A stretch of DNA of 64,000 nt from Dyadobacter diqingensis (GCF_024220585.1 NZ_JAMXKF010000011.1:124001-188000); one strand, 5' to 3'; counted from the first letter of the stretch, positions 18,121-28,269 are shown. Notes: generated from the letters alone by a model not told the origin. Program-made: numbers and translations.

Positions 18121-19040
18121 ATATCCAAGCCTACATAGAGTCCGGTATATTAGAGGAATATGTATTGGGCACCGTTTCTCCTCAGGAGAAGCAGGAAGTG
18201 GAGTGTATGTCTCATATTTATCCCGAGATAAAAGAGGAGTTGATGCGCACAGAAAGCGCTTTGGAGCAGTATGCGCTTAAACATCAGACACCACCGCCGG
18301 CTTCTTTAAAAGAGATGCTTTTTGCTCAGATGAATTTCGATGAGGTTACAGAAGAACCTGAATCTGCTGAATCTGATATTTCTGAACCGGTAACATTGGT
18401 TCAGGGAGATGACGATAATAAAATTAAGAAGTTGCCGGTTGAAACAGATTTCAAAGCTGAGGAAAACCAAACCGTTGTCGATGCAGGAGTTAATACAAAT
18501 GCGGGCGCCACGGTGATATATCCTTCCTGGGCCAAATTTGCCGCTGCTGCTTCAATTCTCTTTGCTGTGTTATTTGGCTGGTCTGCCATGCAGAATTCAG
18601 GGCTGAAAAAAGAGAAGGAAGATTATGCGACGAGTATGGAAGCGATGAAGTCGGATATGGAAGTACTGAAAAAGGACGTTGAATATGGTCAGACCTTAGC
18701 CAGTCTTTACAGAGACCCAAGTTATAAGGTCGTAAGAATGGCCGGTTTGGAAAAGTCTCCCGAAAGCGCCGTAGCGGCCATATGGGATACAAAAACCAAC
18801 GATGTTTTGCTGGATGTGCAAAAATTGCCGGCTGCACCGGAAGGTAAACAATACCAGTTGTGGACGATCGTTAACGGAAAGCCGGTAGATATGGGGGTAC
18901 TGGATCAGGAATTTACCAAAAAGTTACTGAAAATGAAGCAGGCAAACCCGGGCGCAGTTGCCTTTGCAATCACGCTTGAAAAAACAGGCGGAAGCCCGAG
19001 TCCAACAATGGAAGATATGTATGTAATGGGTAAGGTTTGA
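18117..19040 (+). CDS. Anti-sigma factor with RskA-type C-terminal domain
   Basis: Membrane-anchored regulator of 307 residues that should hold the ECF sigma factor inactive. The N-terminal part (about 1-65, YIESGILEEYVLGTVSPQEK) is the sigma-binding zinc-less anti-sigma domain. An acidic linker follows, then one membrane helix at about 138-158 (FAAAASILFAVLFGWSAM) and a short coiled coil (about 162-195). The outer domain has the RskA pattern (LPAAPEGKQYQLWTIVNGKPVDMG, GAVAFAITLEKTGGSPSPT). It overlaps the sigma gene by 4 nt. A strong terminator ends the transcript. Confidence 0.88.
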   Translation: MNIQAYIESGILEEYVLGTVSPQEKQEVECMSHIYPEIKEELMRTESALEQYALKHQTPPPASLKEMLFAQMNFDEVTEEPESAESDISEPVTLVQGDDDNKIKKLPVETDFKAEENQTVVDAGVNTNAGATVIYPSWAKFAAAASILFAVLFGWSAMQNSGLKKEKEDYATSMEAMKSDMEVLKKDVEYGQTLASLYRDPSYKVVRMAGLEKSPESAVAAIWDTKTNDVLLDVQKLPAAPEGKQYQLWTIVNGKPVDMGVLDQEFTKKLLKMKQANPGAVAFAITLEKTGGSPSPTMEDMYVMGKV

Positions 19041-19093
19041 AAATATCCGGATGTAATTTTAGAAACTTAATATTTTAAATAATAAAGTAAGGT

Positions 19094-19132
19094 TGCCCTT
19101 GTTGAAGTTAATCTTCAACAAGGGCATTTTTC
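19094..19132 (+). terminator. Strong intrinsic terminator after the sigma/anti-sigma operon
   Basis: A perfect 14-bp stem (TGCCCTTGTTGAAG, 19094-19107, with its complement at 19113-19126) closes a TTAAT loop and is followed by a T-run from 19127. Confidence 0.9.
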
Positions 19133-19216
19133 GTTTCTGCCGGGATTATTTACCGTGTTTCTTTGTAATTGTAGTAGCATATTTCTGTATTTGTTAAAAT
19201 TATAAAATATTATTAG

Positions 19217-19230
19217 GTCAAAAACTTGAC
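19217..19230. promoter_or_regulatory. Small inverted repeat upstream of the epimerase operon
   Basis: GTCAA (19217-19221) and TTGAC (19226-19230) flank AAAC. The palindrome AATAATTATT and a TTTACTTT/AAAGTAAA inverted pair lie in the 50 bp downstream. This is the control region of the AGE-to-FAD oxidoreductase operon and a candidate operator for the ROK regulator at the operon end; unproven. Confidence 0.3.
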
Positions 19231-19315
19231 TACTTAATAATTATTTACTTTTTTTACATCGAACAAAGTAAAATAAGATATCAAGTAAGCTTTATTTTAA
19301 CAATACTCGATTACA

Positions 19316-20509
19316 ATGCAGCCTGACGATTACATTCAACAATATAAAGACACACTCCTGGATAATGTAATACCGTTCTGGTTACAGCATTCAGGGGACG
19401 AAACATTTGGAGGATATTTTACGTGTCTTGATAAAGAAGGTAAGGTATTCGATACAGATAAATTTATCTGGCTGCAATGTCGCCAGGTCTGGTGTTTTTC
19501 CATGTTGTACAATAAGGTTGAGAAAAAACAGGAATGGCTCGACTTCGCCTTGCTGGGCGCTTCCTTTCTGGAAAAAAATGGCAGGGATGAAAACGGAAAC
19601 TGGTATTTTTCAGTAAACCGTGAAGGTATTCCGTTGACTCAGCCACATAATATCTTTTCGGATTGTTTCGCTTCGATGGCCTTTGGGCAGTTATACAAGG
19701 CGACTCATGAACCGGCGCATGCTAAAATCGCGGTGGATACTTTTCACAGCATTTTGAAAAAAAAGGATAACTCAAAAGGTATCTACAATAAAAATTTCCC
19801 CGGAACACGTCCGTTGCAAGGGTTTGCACTGCCGATGATCCTTTGTAATCTCGTGTTGGAAATAGAACATTTACTGGACGCTGATCTGGTTGAAAACACG
19901 ATTCAAAATGGGATTGATACCATCATGAACCAGTTTTACCGGCCTGAGCTGGGTATCATCCTGGAAAATGTAACACCTGACGGAAATTTCTCCGATTCCT
20001 TCGAAGGTCGTCTGGTGAACCCGGGCCATGGCATTGAAGCCATGTGGTTTTTGATGGATCTGGCAGAACGTTCGGATAACAAGGCATTGGCGCAAAAAGC
20101 GATGGAGATAACTTTGAACATTCTGGAATACGGTTGGGACAAGAAACATGGCGGAATATTCTATTTTCTCGATGTAAAAGGAGCTCCGCCACAGCAGCTG
20201 GAATGGGATCAGAAGTTATGGTGGGTGCATGTGGAGACTTTGATCAGCCTTTTGAAAGGTTATCTGCATACCGGTGACGAAAGGTGCTGGACCTGGTTTG
20301 AGAAAGTGCACGAATATACCTGGTCGCATTTTGCAGATCAGGAAAATCCGGAATGGTATGGTTACCTGAACCGGCAGGGTGAAGTATTGTTACCTTTGAA
20401 GGGTGGTAAATGGAAAGGCTGTTTCCACGTTCCACGCGGATTATATCAGTGCTGGAAAACGTTGGAAGCCATTGTAGCTAAAAAATCATCAGAAGTCCAA
20501 TATTCGTAA
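19316..20509 (+). CDS. AGE family (N-acylglucosamine 2-epimerase-type) epimerase
   Basis: Cytoplasmic (alpha/alpha)6-barrel sugar epimerase or isomerase of 397 residues. The family interconverts ManNAc and GlcNAc or epimerises other sugars. H238 (NPGHGIEAMW) and H371 (GCFHVPRG) align with the two catalytic His of characterised N-acylglucosamine 2-epimerases, and H305 (WWVHVETL) is also conserved. It opens an operon with an MFS porter (1 bp gap), DUF4127, SusC, SusD and a FAD oxidoreductase, which indicates a role in carbohydrate use. Actual substrate is unknown; cellobiose or mannose epimerases share the fold. Confidence 0.88.
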   Translation: MQPDDYIQQYKDTLLDNVIPFWLQHSGDETFGGYFTCLDKEGKVFDTDKFIWLQCRQVWCFSMLYNKVEKKQEWLDFALLGASFLEKNGRDENGNWYFSVNREGIPLTQPHNIFSDCFASMAFGQLYKATHEPAHAKIAVDTFHSILKKKDNSKGIYNKNFPGTRPLQGFALPMILCNLVLEIEHLLDADLVENTIQNGIDTIMNQFYRPELGIILENVTPDGNFSDSFEGRLVNPGHGIEAMWFLMDLAERSDNKALAQKAMEITLNILEYGWDKKHGGIFYFLDVKGAPPQQLEWDQKLWWVHVETLISLLKGYLHTGDERCWTWFEKVHEYTWSHFADQENPEWYGYLNRQGEVLLPLKGGKWKGCFHVPRGLYQCWKTLEAIVAKKSSEVQYS

Positions 20510-20510
20510 T

Positions 20511-21761
20511 ATGGCCGGAATTCCAGTAAGCAATATGACCATTTCCGAACCGATTGGTCAGGGAAAACAAAATTATACACCGGCGCTGATCACGCTGGCT
20601 GTGTTGTATTTCATGATGGGTTTTATCACCTGCCTGAATGATACCCTGGTGCCTTTTTTCAAAAAAGGTTTTACACTGACTTATTCAGAATCTTCGCTGG
20701 TGCAGTTTTATTTCTTTTTAACTTATGGAATTGCATCCATTCCGGCAGGGAAAGTGGTGGAGCGCGTCGGGTATAAAAAAGGAATGGTACTTGGATTTTC
20801 GATTGCGGCCTGCGGAGCTTTGTTATTTTTTCCTGCTGCGGTGATGCATCAATATGCTTTGTTTTTGGCCGCTTTGTTTATCGTCGCGATCGGTATCGTG
20901 CTTTTACAGGTGGCCGCCAATCCTTATATCACCATTTTAGGTCCGGCCAAAACAGCCTCTTCGCGGTTAACCCTGATTCAGGGTGTTGGTTCTATCGGGA
21001 CGACCGCAGCGCCGCTTTTTGGAGCCTATTATATTCTGGCACCGTTGCAAACATCCAGCGCTTCCAGTGACGCGGTGAAATACCCTTACCTGGGCATTGC
21101 TGCCGCACTGATCGTAATTGCACTCGTGGTGAGCAGGTTGTCATTGCCGGTTATAACAACAGAAGAGGAGGTGGTTGATAAATCCAATGACTCAAAAAAG
21201 GGCATTTTCTCATTCAGAAACCTTAACTACGGGATCATAGGGCTATTTGTCTATGTCGGCGCAGAGGTTTCGGTCGGCACTTTTCTGACCAACTATATTG
21301 CTGATTTATTGAAAATTACCGAAAGTGCGGCCAATAATTATGTGGCCTTTTACTGGGGCGGTATGCTTGTAGGACGTCTGATTGGTTCTGTTTTGCTTAA
21401 ATCCATCAAGGCGTCAACGGTACTGAGTGTCTGTGCAGCGTTCGCGATTCTCCTGATCATCGTGTCGGTGAATACGTCGGGTTATCTGGCAGTATGGAGT
21501 ATGATCGCGGTTGGTTTATGCAATTCAATCATGTTTGCGATCATTTTTTCACTGGCTGTAAACGGCTTGGGGAAATATACAACGCAGGCATCGGGATTGT
21601 TATCGACGGCCATCGCGGGTGGGGCTATGATATCGTTCTGTCAGGGTTTGCTGATCGACAATAGCACCTGGAAAATAGCTTTTATGCTCCCGATGGCTTG
21701 TTATGTCTATATCATGTTTTACGGTTTGAACGGTTATAAATCAAAATTTAGCAGTTTATGA
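20511..21761 (+). CDS. Sugar MFS transporter (FucP/NagP-like)
   Basis: Inner-membrane proton-coupled sugar importer of 416 residues with about 12 membrane helices. Typical features are MMGFITCLNDTLVPFFKKGF in helix 1, GRxxxR-like KVVERVGYKKG after helix 2 and LLQVAANPYITILGP in helix 4, the last being a hallmark of FucP-type porters. It starts 1 bp after the epimerase and its stop overlaps the DUF4127 start by 4 nt. It likely imports the sugar released by the SusCD system encoded downstream. Confidence 0.9.
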   Translation: MAGIPVSNMTISEPIGQGKQNYTPALITLAVLYFMMGFITCLNDTLVPFFKKGFTLTYSESSLVQFYFFLTYGIASIPAGKVVERVGYKKGMVLGFSIAACGALLFFPAAVMHQYALFLAALFIVAIGIVLLQVAANPYITILGPAKTASSRLTLIQGVGSIGTTAAPLFGAYYILAPLQTSSASSDAVKYPYLGIAAALIVIALVVSRLSLPVITTEEEVVDKSNDSKKGIFSFRNLNYGIIGLFVYVGAEVSVGTFLTNYIADLLKITESAANNYVAFYWGGMLVGRLIGSVLLKSIKASTVLSVCAAFAILLIIVSVNTSGYLAVWSMIAVGLCNSIMFAIIFSLAVNGLGKYTTQASGLLSTAIAGGAMISFCQGLLIDNSTWKIAFMLPMACYVYIMFYGLNGYKSKFSSL

Positions 21762-23368
21762 AAAAGAAGATCGTTCTCATTTTGGTCTTACTAAGTTTTG
21801 TGATAAACGGTTTTGCTCAAAAAAAGGTAAAGCTATCGTCAAAGATTTTGTTTATCCCGTTGGATGCACGTCCGCCTTGCCTGAAAATGACGGAGAAAAT
21901 GGGGCTGATTGGTGACGCCGAGGTGATTGCTCCGCCTTTGGCTTTACTGGGGAATTTTCAGGATCCGGGACAATCCGAAAAAATCAATGAATGGATTTTA
22001 AAACAGGATCTGAAATCGTTTGATGCAGCCATTATCGTGTTGGATATGATTGCTTACGGTGGTCTGGTTGCTTCCCGCAAACATAATGTGGAGTCTTCGG
22101 TTGCCTTATCCCGGGTTGATGTTTTGAAACAAATTCGCAGAAATGCGCCGAAATTGAAAATTTACGGGCAAAGCGTAATCATGCGTCTGGCTCCGAGCGC
22201 GGACGGAAAAAATGAGGCTTATCGTGAGAAACTGGCAACCTGGGCAAAAATATCGCCGGATACCGATGAAAAAACGAAAGCGGAAGTCGTAAAGCTGGAA
22301 CGGGATATTCCTGCGTCAGTCCTGGCTGACTACAAACGAGCAAGAGAGCGCAATTATAAAACGAATGTGAAAGCGATCGATTTTGTAAAAAATGGTCTTA
22401 TCGATTATCTGATCCTGTCTCAGGATGACGCTTCACCCAAAGGCGTCCATTTGGTAGACCGGCAGAACCTAATAAAAACACGTGATGCCCTCGGGTTGAC
22501 GGAAAAAATTGCCATACAGCCTGGTGCAGACGAGGTTTCCATGCTTCTTTTAGCGAGGGCTCTGAATAAAAACTACCAGTTCGCTCCGAAGATCAAGGCG
22601 GTTTATTCGTCTGAAAAGCTGAGAAATACCGTTATGCCATTTGAAGACCGGACACTTGCAGAAACGGTAAGTCATCATATTAAGGCTACCGGAGCAGGTG
22701 AAGTTGAAACTGAAAATGCAGCTGATATCCTGTTTTATGTATTTCCTTCAAGACATGAGGCCGGGGTTGCAGAAAAATTTGCCGCTGAAATTGAGCAAAA
22801 AGTGAAGGCAGGCAAAAGAGTGATCGTGGCCGATATTGATCCGATCGGTAATGTACAGGGCGGTGATTCTGTGTTCACGGAGGCGCTGGAAAAGCGCAAT
22901 GTTTTTTCATCCTTAAATGGATATGCTTCATGGAATACCGCGGGGAACACGATAGGAACTGCCCTTCCGCATGGAATTGTTTTCGGACTGGCGGAATCCC
23001 GCTTCCTGAAAAACAAAACGATCGCCAATCGTATCTGGACTGCACAAAATTGGTTTATGGTGAATCGGGTGATGGACGATTATTATTATCATAACCTGGT
23101 ACGTGCCAAAGCAAATACCTATTTGTCGGGGAAGAAATTGCCGAGCGCAACCCTGATGAACGAGGTAGACAACCAGAAAGTAGAAGTTTATTGCCTGGGC
23201 CTGCTTCAACATTATATGGACTCGTTTCTGACGGGTTATTTCAAGAAAAACAATAGTTTACAGCAAAACATACAATGCAGCAAGCCGGCAAACCTGAGTT
23301 TTGATTTGCCATGGAACCGTACTTTTGAAGCGGACATTGATTTCAATATCAGCTGCCAGGTCCAATAA
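21758..23368 (+). CDS. DUF4127 family exported protein
   Basis: A 536-residue protein of unknown activity with a Sec signal peptide (about 1-20, ending INGFA), so periplasmic or surface. The mature start KILFIPLDARPPC and the following DFxxP-like LLGNFQDPG, together with DAAIIVLDMIAYGGLVASR, match DUF4127. Other conserved-looking stretches are LILSQDDASPKG and IQPGADEVSMLLLAR. It is coupled to the sugar porter (ATGA overlap) and precedes SusC, so a role in processing the imported glycan is likely. No enzymatic function is claimed. Confidence 0.85.
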   Translation: MKKKIVLILVLLSFVINGFAQKKVKLSSKILFIPLDARPPCLKMTEKMGLIGDAEVIAPPLALLGNFQDPGQSEKINEWILKQDLKSFDAAIIVLDMIAYGGLVASRKHNVESSVALSRVDVLKQIRRNAPKLKIYGQSVIMRLAPSADGKNEAYREKLATWAKISPDTDEKTKAEVVKLERDIPASVLADYKRARERNYKTNVKAIDFVKNGLIDYLILSQDDASPKGVHLVDRQNLIKTRDALGLTEKIAIQPGADEVSMLLLARALNKNYQFAPKIKAVYSSEKLRNTVMPFEDRTLAETVSHHIKATGAGEVETENAADILFYVFPSRHEAGVAEKFAAEIEQKVKAGKRVIVADIDPIGNVQGGDSVFTEALEKRNVFSSLNGYASWNTAGNTIGTALPHGIVFGLAESRFLKNKTIANRIWTAQNWFMVNRVMDDYYYHNLVRAKANTYLSGKKLPSATLMNEVDNQKVEVYCLGLLQHYMDSFLTGYFKKNNSLQQNIQCSKPANLSFDLPWNRTFEADIDFNISCQVQ

Positions 23369-23376
23369 ATACAGAT

Positions 23377-23388
23377 TATTCCTAAACC
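23377..23388 (+). promoter_or_regulatory. Shared leader 12-mer TATTCCTAAACC ahead of susC
   Basis: The same 12 bases occur in the leaders of the second susC (53126-53137, minus) and of the Gfo/Idh gene at 61295 (61313-61324, minus). They may mark a common 5'-UTR element. Confidence 0.35.
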
Positions 23389-23423
23389 CAATAAATTTTT
23401 AATACCTAATGCTGATTGCCTTG

Positions 23424-23439
23424 CCGGTCTTTTGACCGG
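23424..23439 (+). other. Short hairpin in the susC leader
   Basis: CCGGTC (23424-23429), loop TTTT, GACCGG (23434-23439). There is no T-run after it. It could stabilise or attenuate the susC part of the operon transcript. Confidence 0.45.
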
Positions 23440-23481
23440 TCGGGAAGACTATGTTCAATTAAACCCCCAATTATTTAACCA

Positions 23482-26400
23482 ATGCAGAATTTTTCCAAGC
23501 AAAAACGGCGCATGGGCTGGTGGCTCGCCGTGCTCATTACGATTTGCCAGCAATATTATGCTGCTGCGCAAAGTCAGGATCTACGAGGTAAGGTAACGGA
23601 AAGTACAGGAGGAACGTTGCCGGGTGTAACTGTTTTGATTAAAGGTACTTCCGTCGGAACAACAACGGATGCAGAGGGGAATTATAAACTGACATTATCA
23701 CAGAATTCCGGTACAGTCGTGTTCTCTTTTATGGGCATGGTAAGCCAGGAAATAGCTTTTAACGGGCCGGGGGAAATCAACGTGTCGTTGGTTTCGGATA
23801 GCAAAACGCTGAATGAACTCGTGGTCGTGGGTTATGGAACGCAGAAAAAAGTAAACTTAACGGGCTCGGTTTCTGTCATTGACGGGGAAAAATTGTCCAA
23901 CCGGCAGGTGGCATCCACTTCGCTAGCTTTACAGGGCGCTGCACCGGGTGTTACCATCACGCAGCAATCGGGAGTTCCGGGTGGTGATGTCGGTACGATA
24001 CGTATACGTGGTATCGGTTCAATTAATGCCGGACAAAATCCACTTGTTCTGATTGATAACGTAGAGATGAATCTGGATGCGATCGATCCAAACAATATTG
24101 AAAGCATTTCAGTCTTGAAAGATGCTGCTGCGGCTGCTGTTTATGGCTCACGCGCGGCCAACGGGGTGATTCTGATCACAACCAAACGTGGCGCGAATGG
24201 TATCAACATCAGTTATAATGCTTATGTGTCCGACCAGAAACCAACGGATCTTCCTGATAAGGTCAATGCGTTGGAGCATATGAAATACTGGGATATTGCA
24301 CAGGTAAACAGCGGTTTGCCGGCAGCCTTCACTTCGCAGATTGCCGCTTATGAGAAAAACGGACCGGATAATTTCAGCCTTTTCAATACCGACTGGAAAA
24401 AACTCGTGCTGACCAATAGTGGCATGATGCAAAACCATAACCTGAATGTTTCAGGTGGAACGGACCGGATCAAGGTTTTCGCGTCAGGAAGCTTTCTGGA
24501 TCAGAAGGGATTAACAGCCAACACAAATTACAAACGAGCCGATTTTCGTTTCAATACCGACATCGCGGTGACCAAAACATTGTCTGCATCGATGGATCTT
24601 GTTTTGAATAAATCCAACCGTTTGTGGCCGGGACAATCTACGCCACAGTCAATCATTCGTCAGATGCTGGGTTTTCCGGCAACAACACCGGGCCGTTATG
24701 ATACGGGAGAATGGGGCGAGGGGTGGTCCAATGCCAATCCGGCTGCTCAGGCTGAGGACGGAGGATTTTCGAGAAGTATTACCAATTCAAGAATCATAAA
24801 GGGTACTTTGACCTATAAGCCGATCGAAGGGCTGGAAATTCTTGCCACTTACAGTTCGAATTATTATACAACCCACGGCAGAAACTTTACGGATCAATAC
24901 AAAATTTACAACGCTGATCCTTCTACCAAAACCCTGGTCTTAGCTCGTCCGTGGCCTGCACTGAACTCGCTATCGGATAATAATTCCGAGAATACGCAAA
25001 ATCTTTTCCGTGCACAGGCTACGTTCAATAAGGCGTTCGGAAAACATAATTTTACGGTTTTGGGCGGTTTTAGTACAGAGGATTTCAGTACTTCCAATGT
25101 CAACACATTCCGCCAAAACCTGTTGTCGCCGGACCGCCCATATCTTGATAGTGGTGATCCGCTCGGACAAACCATTAGTGGTGGTGCAAGCAAGTATTCG
25201 ATGGTTTCGGCATATGGTCGTTTGAATTATAACTACAACGAAAAATACCTGCTGGAAGTCAATGGCCGGATGGATGCCTCTTCGCGTTTCAGAGAGGCCA
25301 ACTGGTGGAAACTGTTCCCGTCAGTATCCGGAGGGTGGAGAATGTCGCAGGAAAATTTCTGGTCGGGGATCAGCCATATCGTGAACGATGCGAAACTACG
25401 TGCTTCCTACGGAACGCTTGGAAACCAGAATTTGATAAGAGGCGGCGCTTCTGATTATTACCCAAGCTATTCAACCTTCTATTCGGGAACGGCTTATAAC
25501 TATTATTTCAACAATGTAGTAAACGCAGGTTATGCACTGACAACGGCTGCCAATCCGAATATCAAATGGGAAACGTCGAAAATCCTGGATATTGGTGCTG
25601 ATTTTGGTTTGTTGCGTAATCGTCTGACAGTAACGGCTGACTATTTTCAGCGTGATATCAAGGATATGCTGCAACTCGTTCCGATTCCGGGTTACGTAGG
25701 GCTTGCTTCTCCTTTTGTGAATGTAGGTTCCATGCGTAATACGGGTTGGGAACTGGCGATTGGATGGAAAGACAAAATAAGTGATTTCAACTACCAGGTG
25801 CAGTTTAATATTTCCGACGTTAAAAATAAAGTGCTGAAAAACGGTGGTACGCCCATAATCAACGGGGCGAACATCCAGCAGGAGGGTTACGCACTGGATT
25901 CTTACTACGGTTATCAGGCCGATGGATTGTTCCAGACAGCCGAGGAGGTGAAAAATGCTCCTTTCCAGTATGGAAATACGGCGCCCGGCGACATTCGTTA
26001 CAAAGATCTCAGCGGTCCGGATGGCGTTCCGGATAATAAAATTGACAGCTATGACCGTACGATTCTCGGAAATTATTTCCCTCGTTACGAATACAGCTTC
26101 AACCTGGCCGCTCAGTACAAAGGTTTTGACGTAACGGCGTTCTTTCAGGGGGTTGGTAAAAAAGATAACTATTTGTCGGGAACGGGTTCTCAGCCGTTTT
26201 ATTCAGCCAGCTTTCAGGGATCTATGTTTAAATATCAGGAAGATTTCTGGACACCGCAAAATACCGGCGCAGCTTATCCGCGTCTGACGGCCAACAGCAT
26301 TCCGAATAACTATGTGACGTCTTCATACTGGGTTAGATCGGCTTCTTATCTCCGCATCAAAAACGTAGTGCTGGGTTATACTTTGCCAAAAATGCTGACT

Positions 26401-26562
26401 GAAAAAGTAAAAATCAAGTCGGCCAGAATCTACCTGAGTGGGCAGAACCTGGTAACGTGGAGCAAGTTCTTCCCAGGATTTGACCCGGAACAAAAAGATA
26501 CCGGCGGAGAGTTTTATCCGATCATGAAAACGTACACTGTGGGTATTAACATTAAGTTTTAA
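23482..26562 (+). CDS. SusC/RagA-type TonB-dependent outer-membrane transporter
   Basis: Imports oligosaccharides through the outer membrane together with the SusD lipoprotein encoded 4 bp downstream. It has 1026 residues: signal peptide to about 32, a carboxypeptidase-regulatory-like domain (about 35-110, LRGKVTESTGGTLPGVTVLIKG), the SusC TonB-box region ELVVVGYGTQKK, a plug (about 120-235, DAAAAAVYGSRAANGVILITTKRG) and a 22-strand barrel. There is no N-terminal DUF4974-type signalling domain, so no direct anti-sigma control is expected. Substrate is unknown; the neighbours suggest an amino sugar or epimerisable sugar. Confidence 0.95.
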   Translation: MQNFSKQKRRMGWWLAVLITICQQYYAAAQSQDLRGKVTESTGGTLPGVTVLIKGTSVGTTTDAEGNYKLTLSQNSGTVVFSFMGMVSQEIAFNGPGEINVSLVSDSKTLNELVVVGYGTQKKVNLTGSVSVIDGEKLSNRQVASTSLALQGAAPGVTITQQSGVPGGDVGTIRIRGIGSINAGQNPLVLIDNVEMNLDAIDPNNIESISVLKDAAAAAVYGSRAANGVILITTKRGANGINISYNAYVSDQKPTDLPDKVNALEHMKYWDIAQVNSGLPAAFTSQIAAYEKNGPDNFSLFNTDWKKLVLTNSGMMQNHNLNVSGGTDRIKVFASGSFLDQKGLTANTNYKRADFRFNTDIAVTKTLSASMDLVLNKSNRLWPGQSTPQSIIRQMLGFPATTPGRYDTGEWGEGWSNANPAAQAEDGGFSRSITNSRIIKGTLTYKPIEGLEILATYSSNYYTTHGRNFTDQYKIYNADPSTKTLVLARPWPALNSLSDNNSENTQNLFRAQATFNKAFGKHNFTVLGGFSTEDFSTSNVNTFRQNLLSPDRPYLDSGDPLGQTISGGASKYSMVSAYGRLNYNYNEKYLLEVNGRMDASSRFREANWWKLFPSVSGGWRMSQENFWSGISHIVNDAKLRASYGTLGNQNLIRGGASDYYPSYSTFYSGTAYNYYFNNVVNAGYALTTAANPNIKWETSKILDIGADFGLLRNRLTVTADYFQRDIKDMLQLVPIPGYVGLASPFVNVGSMRNTGWELAIGWKDKISDFNYQVQFNISDVKNKVLKNGGTPIINGANIQQEGYALDSYYGYQADGLFQTAEEVKNAPFQYGNTAPGDIRYKDLSGPDGVPDNKIDSYDRTILGNYFPRYEYSFNLAAQYKGFDVTAFFQGVGKKDNYLSGTGSQPFYSASFQGSMFKYQEDFWTPQNTGAAYPRLTANSIPNNYVTSSYWVRSASYLRIKNVVLGYTLPKMLTEKVKIKSARIYLSGQNLVTWSKFFPGFDPEQKDTGGEFYPIMKTYTVGINIKF

Positions 26563-26566
26563 GAAC

Positions 26567-28261
26567 ATGAAAAAGAAATTCCTCTATACAATCGGTCTTT
26601 GCGTTTCATTACAAGTGTTTTCGGGCTGTAACGATTACCTTGAACAAGCGCCGCTGGACGCTCCCGCAACAGGCCAGTTTTTTAATAACCAGACGGAGAT
26701 GAATGCAGCTTTAACGGCTGTGTACAAATCGGCTTACTGGAATACCGGTACGACCCCTTATCAGTCGATCATGGATGGCTGGACGGATATTGCCTTGCTC
26801 CGGGCGCCAGACATGGGTGAGGGTAACTTCGATGTTTTTAATGCCAACGCAAAATCAATCTGGACGCTGGCGTATACGACGATCCAGCGCGCCAATACGA
26901 TGATTGATGGGATGGAAGTGGGTAAGGCCAATGTTCCTGCGGCGGCGTTTAACCGCATGCAGGCTGAGGCAAAAGGCTTGAGGGCATTTGCTTATTTCTT
27001 TTTGGTGAATCTATACGGCGATGTACCGTTGATTACCAAACCTCTGCTGCCTGCTGACTTTTACACCCAAACCCGAGCGCCAAAAGCCGAGGTGATCAAA
27101 TTTATTTACAGTGACCTGGATGCGGCAGCGGCTACACTTGATTGGGCTCCAACGGACCGCGGACGTATGTCCAAAGCCATTGTTTTGGGAATAAAAGCCC
27201 GCACTGCACTTTACAATAAGGAATACAAAGTGGCGGCCGATGTTTCCAAGCAAGTTATCGACGGGGCAGGTTTAGGCTTGAATCCTAAATTTCAGGATCT
27301 TTTTACAAGGGCCGGACAGACACCGAATGCGGGAAAAGAGATTATGTTTGAAATTCTTTACACGGATGCTGATGCGAATTCGATTACGTACCTGCCTTTG
27401 GGAAGTATTTCCAGAACGGCCGGTGGACAGTCGGGACGTTTTCCGCAGCAGCGACTGGTGGATATGTTCGAGGCAAAAGATGGCAAGCGTATCGATGAAT
27501 CAAAAGTGTATGATCCGAAAAATCCCCGTTTGAACCGAGACATGCGTTTGAAATATACCGTCGCAATTCCGGGAGACACGATTACGATGAACCAGACTAC
27601 TTTTGTCTATGACATTTATAAAAATACTACATCGGTAAGAAACGCTGACGGAACGTGGAGTACCAAAGCCAACGCGGATTTTGACAATGCCTATGGACCA
27701 TCAAAAAGCGGTGTCGGACTGTTGCACGCCAAGTACACTTTCACAGCTGAAAATGCGTTTACAGCTCGTGTGAACTTTATTTTGATGCGTTATGCAGAAA
27801 TTTTGCTTACCTATGCAGAATCGAAAATCGAGCTTAACGAGATGGACGCATCGGTAGTGAATGCAATGAATCTGGTAAGAAGAAGAGCAGGGCAACCGGA
27901 TGTGGAGACTGCGATTCAGGCGGATCAGAGTAAATTGCGCCAGCTTATCCGGCGTGAGCGGACTGTGGAATTGGCAATGGAGGGTTTCCGTTGGTTCGAC
28001 ATTCGTCGCTGGGGCATTGCCTCGATCGTGATGCCGCAAAAAGTAATGGGTATTGCCAAGGATCCTGCCATAACACCTGCTTCGCCTGATTTTAAGGCAA
28101 CGGCAGCCAATGATCTGAATAATATTCCAACATACAGCGCCAGCGAAAGCACGAGGATGTTACGGGAGATTCGTTACTGGTATCCAAAACTAAACCTGCT
28201 GCCGGTTCCGCAGTCAGAGAGAGACATTAACCCCAAACTGACGCAGAATCCTGAGTGGTGA
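26567..28261 (+). CDS. SusD/RagB-type glycan-binding lipoprotein
   Basis: Outer-membrane surface lipoprotein that caps its SusC partner and binds the glycan. It has 564 residues with a lipoprotein signal (LQVFSGC, Cys about residue 20), then NDYLEQAPLD. TPR-rich SusD helices and the C-terminal RagB part follow (LRQLIRRERTVELAMEGFRWFDIRRWG). It lies 4 bp after susC. A long inverted repeat follows and separates it from the FAD oxidoreductase, so downstream expression may be reduced. Confidence 0.94.
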   Translation: MKKKFLYTIGLCVSLQVFSGCNDYLEQAPLDAPATGQFFNNQTEMNAALTAVYKSAYWNTGTTPYQSIMDGWTDIALLRAPDMGEGNFDVFNANAKSIWTLAYTTIQRANTMIDGMEVGKANVPAAAFNRMQAEAKGLRAFAYFFLVNLYGDVPLITKPLLPADFYTQTRAPKAEVIKFIYSDLDAAAATLDWAPTDRGRMSKAIVLGIKARTALYNKEYKVAADVSKQVIDGAGLGLNPKFQDLFTRAGQTPNAGKEIMFEILYTDADANSITYLPLGSISRTAGGQSGRFPQQRLVDMFEAKDGKRIDESKVYDPKNPRLNRDMRLKYTVAIPGDTITMNQTTFVYDIYKNTTSVRNADGTWSTKANADFDNAYGPSKSGVGLLHAKYTFTAENAFTARVNFILMRYAEILLTYAESKIELNEMDASVVNAMNLVRRRAGQPDVETAIQADQSKLRQLIRRERTVELAMEGFRWFDIRRWGIASIVMPQKVMGIAKDPAITPASPDFKATAANDLNNIPTYSASESTRMLREIRYWYPKLNLLPVPQSERDINPKLTQNPEW

Positions 28262-28269
28262 TGAATTGT

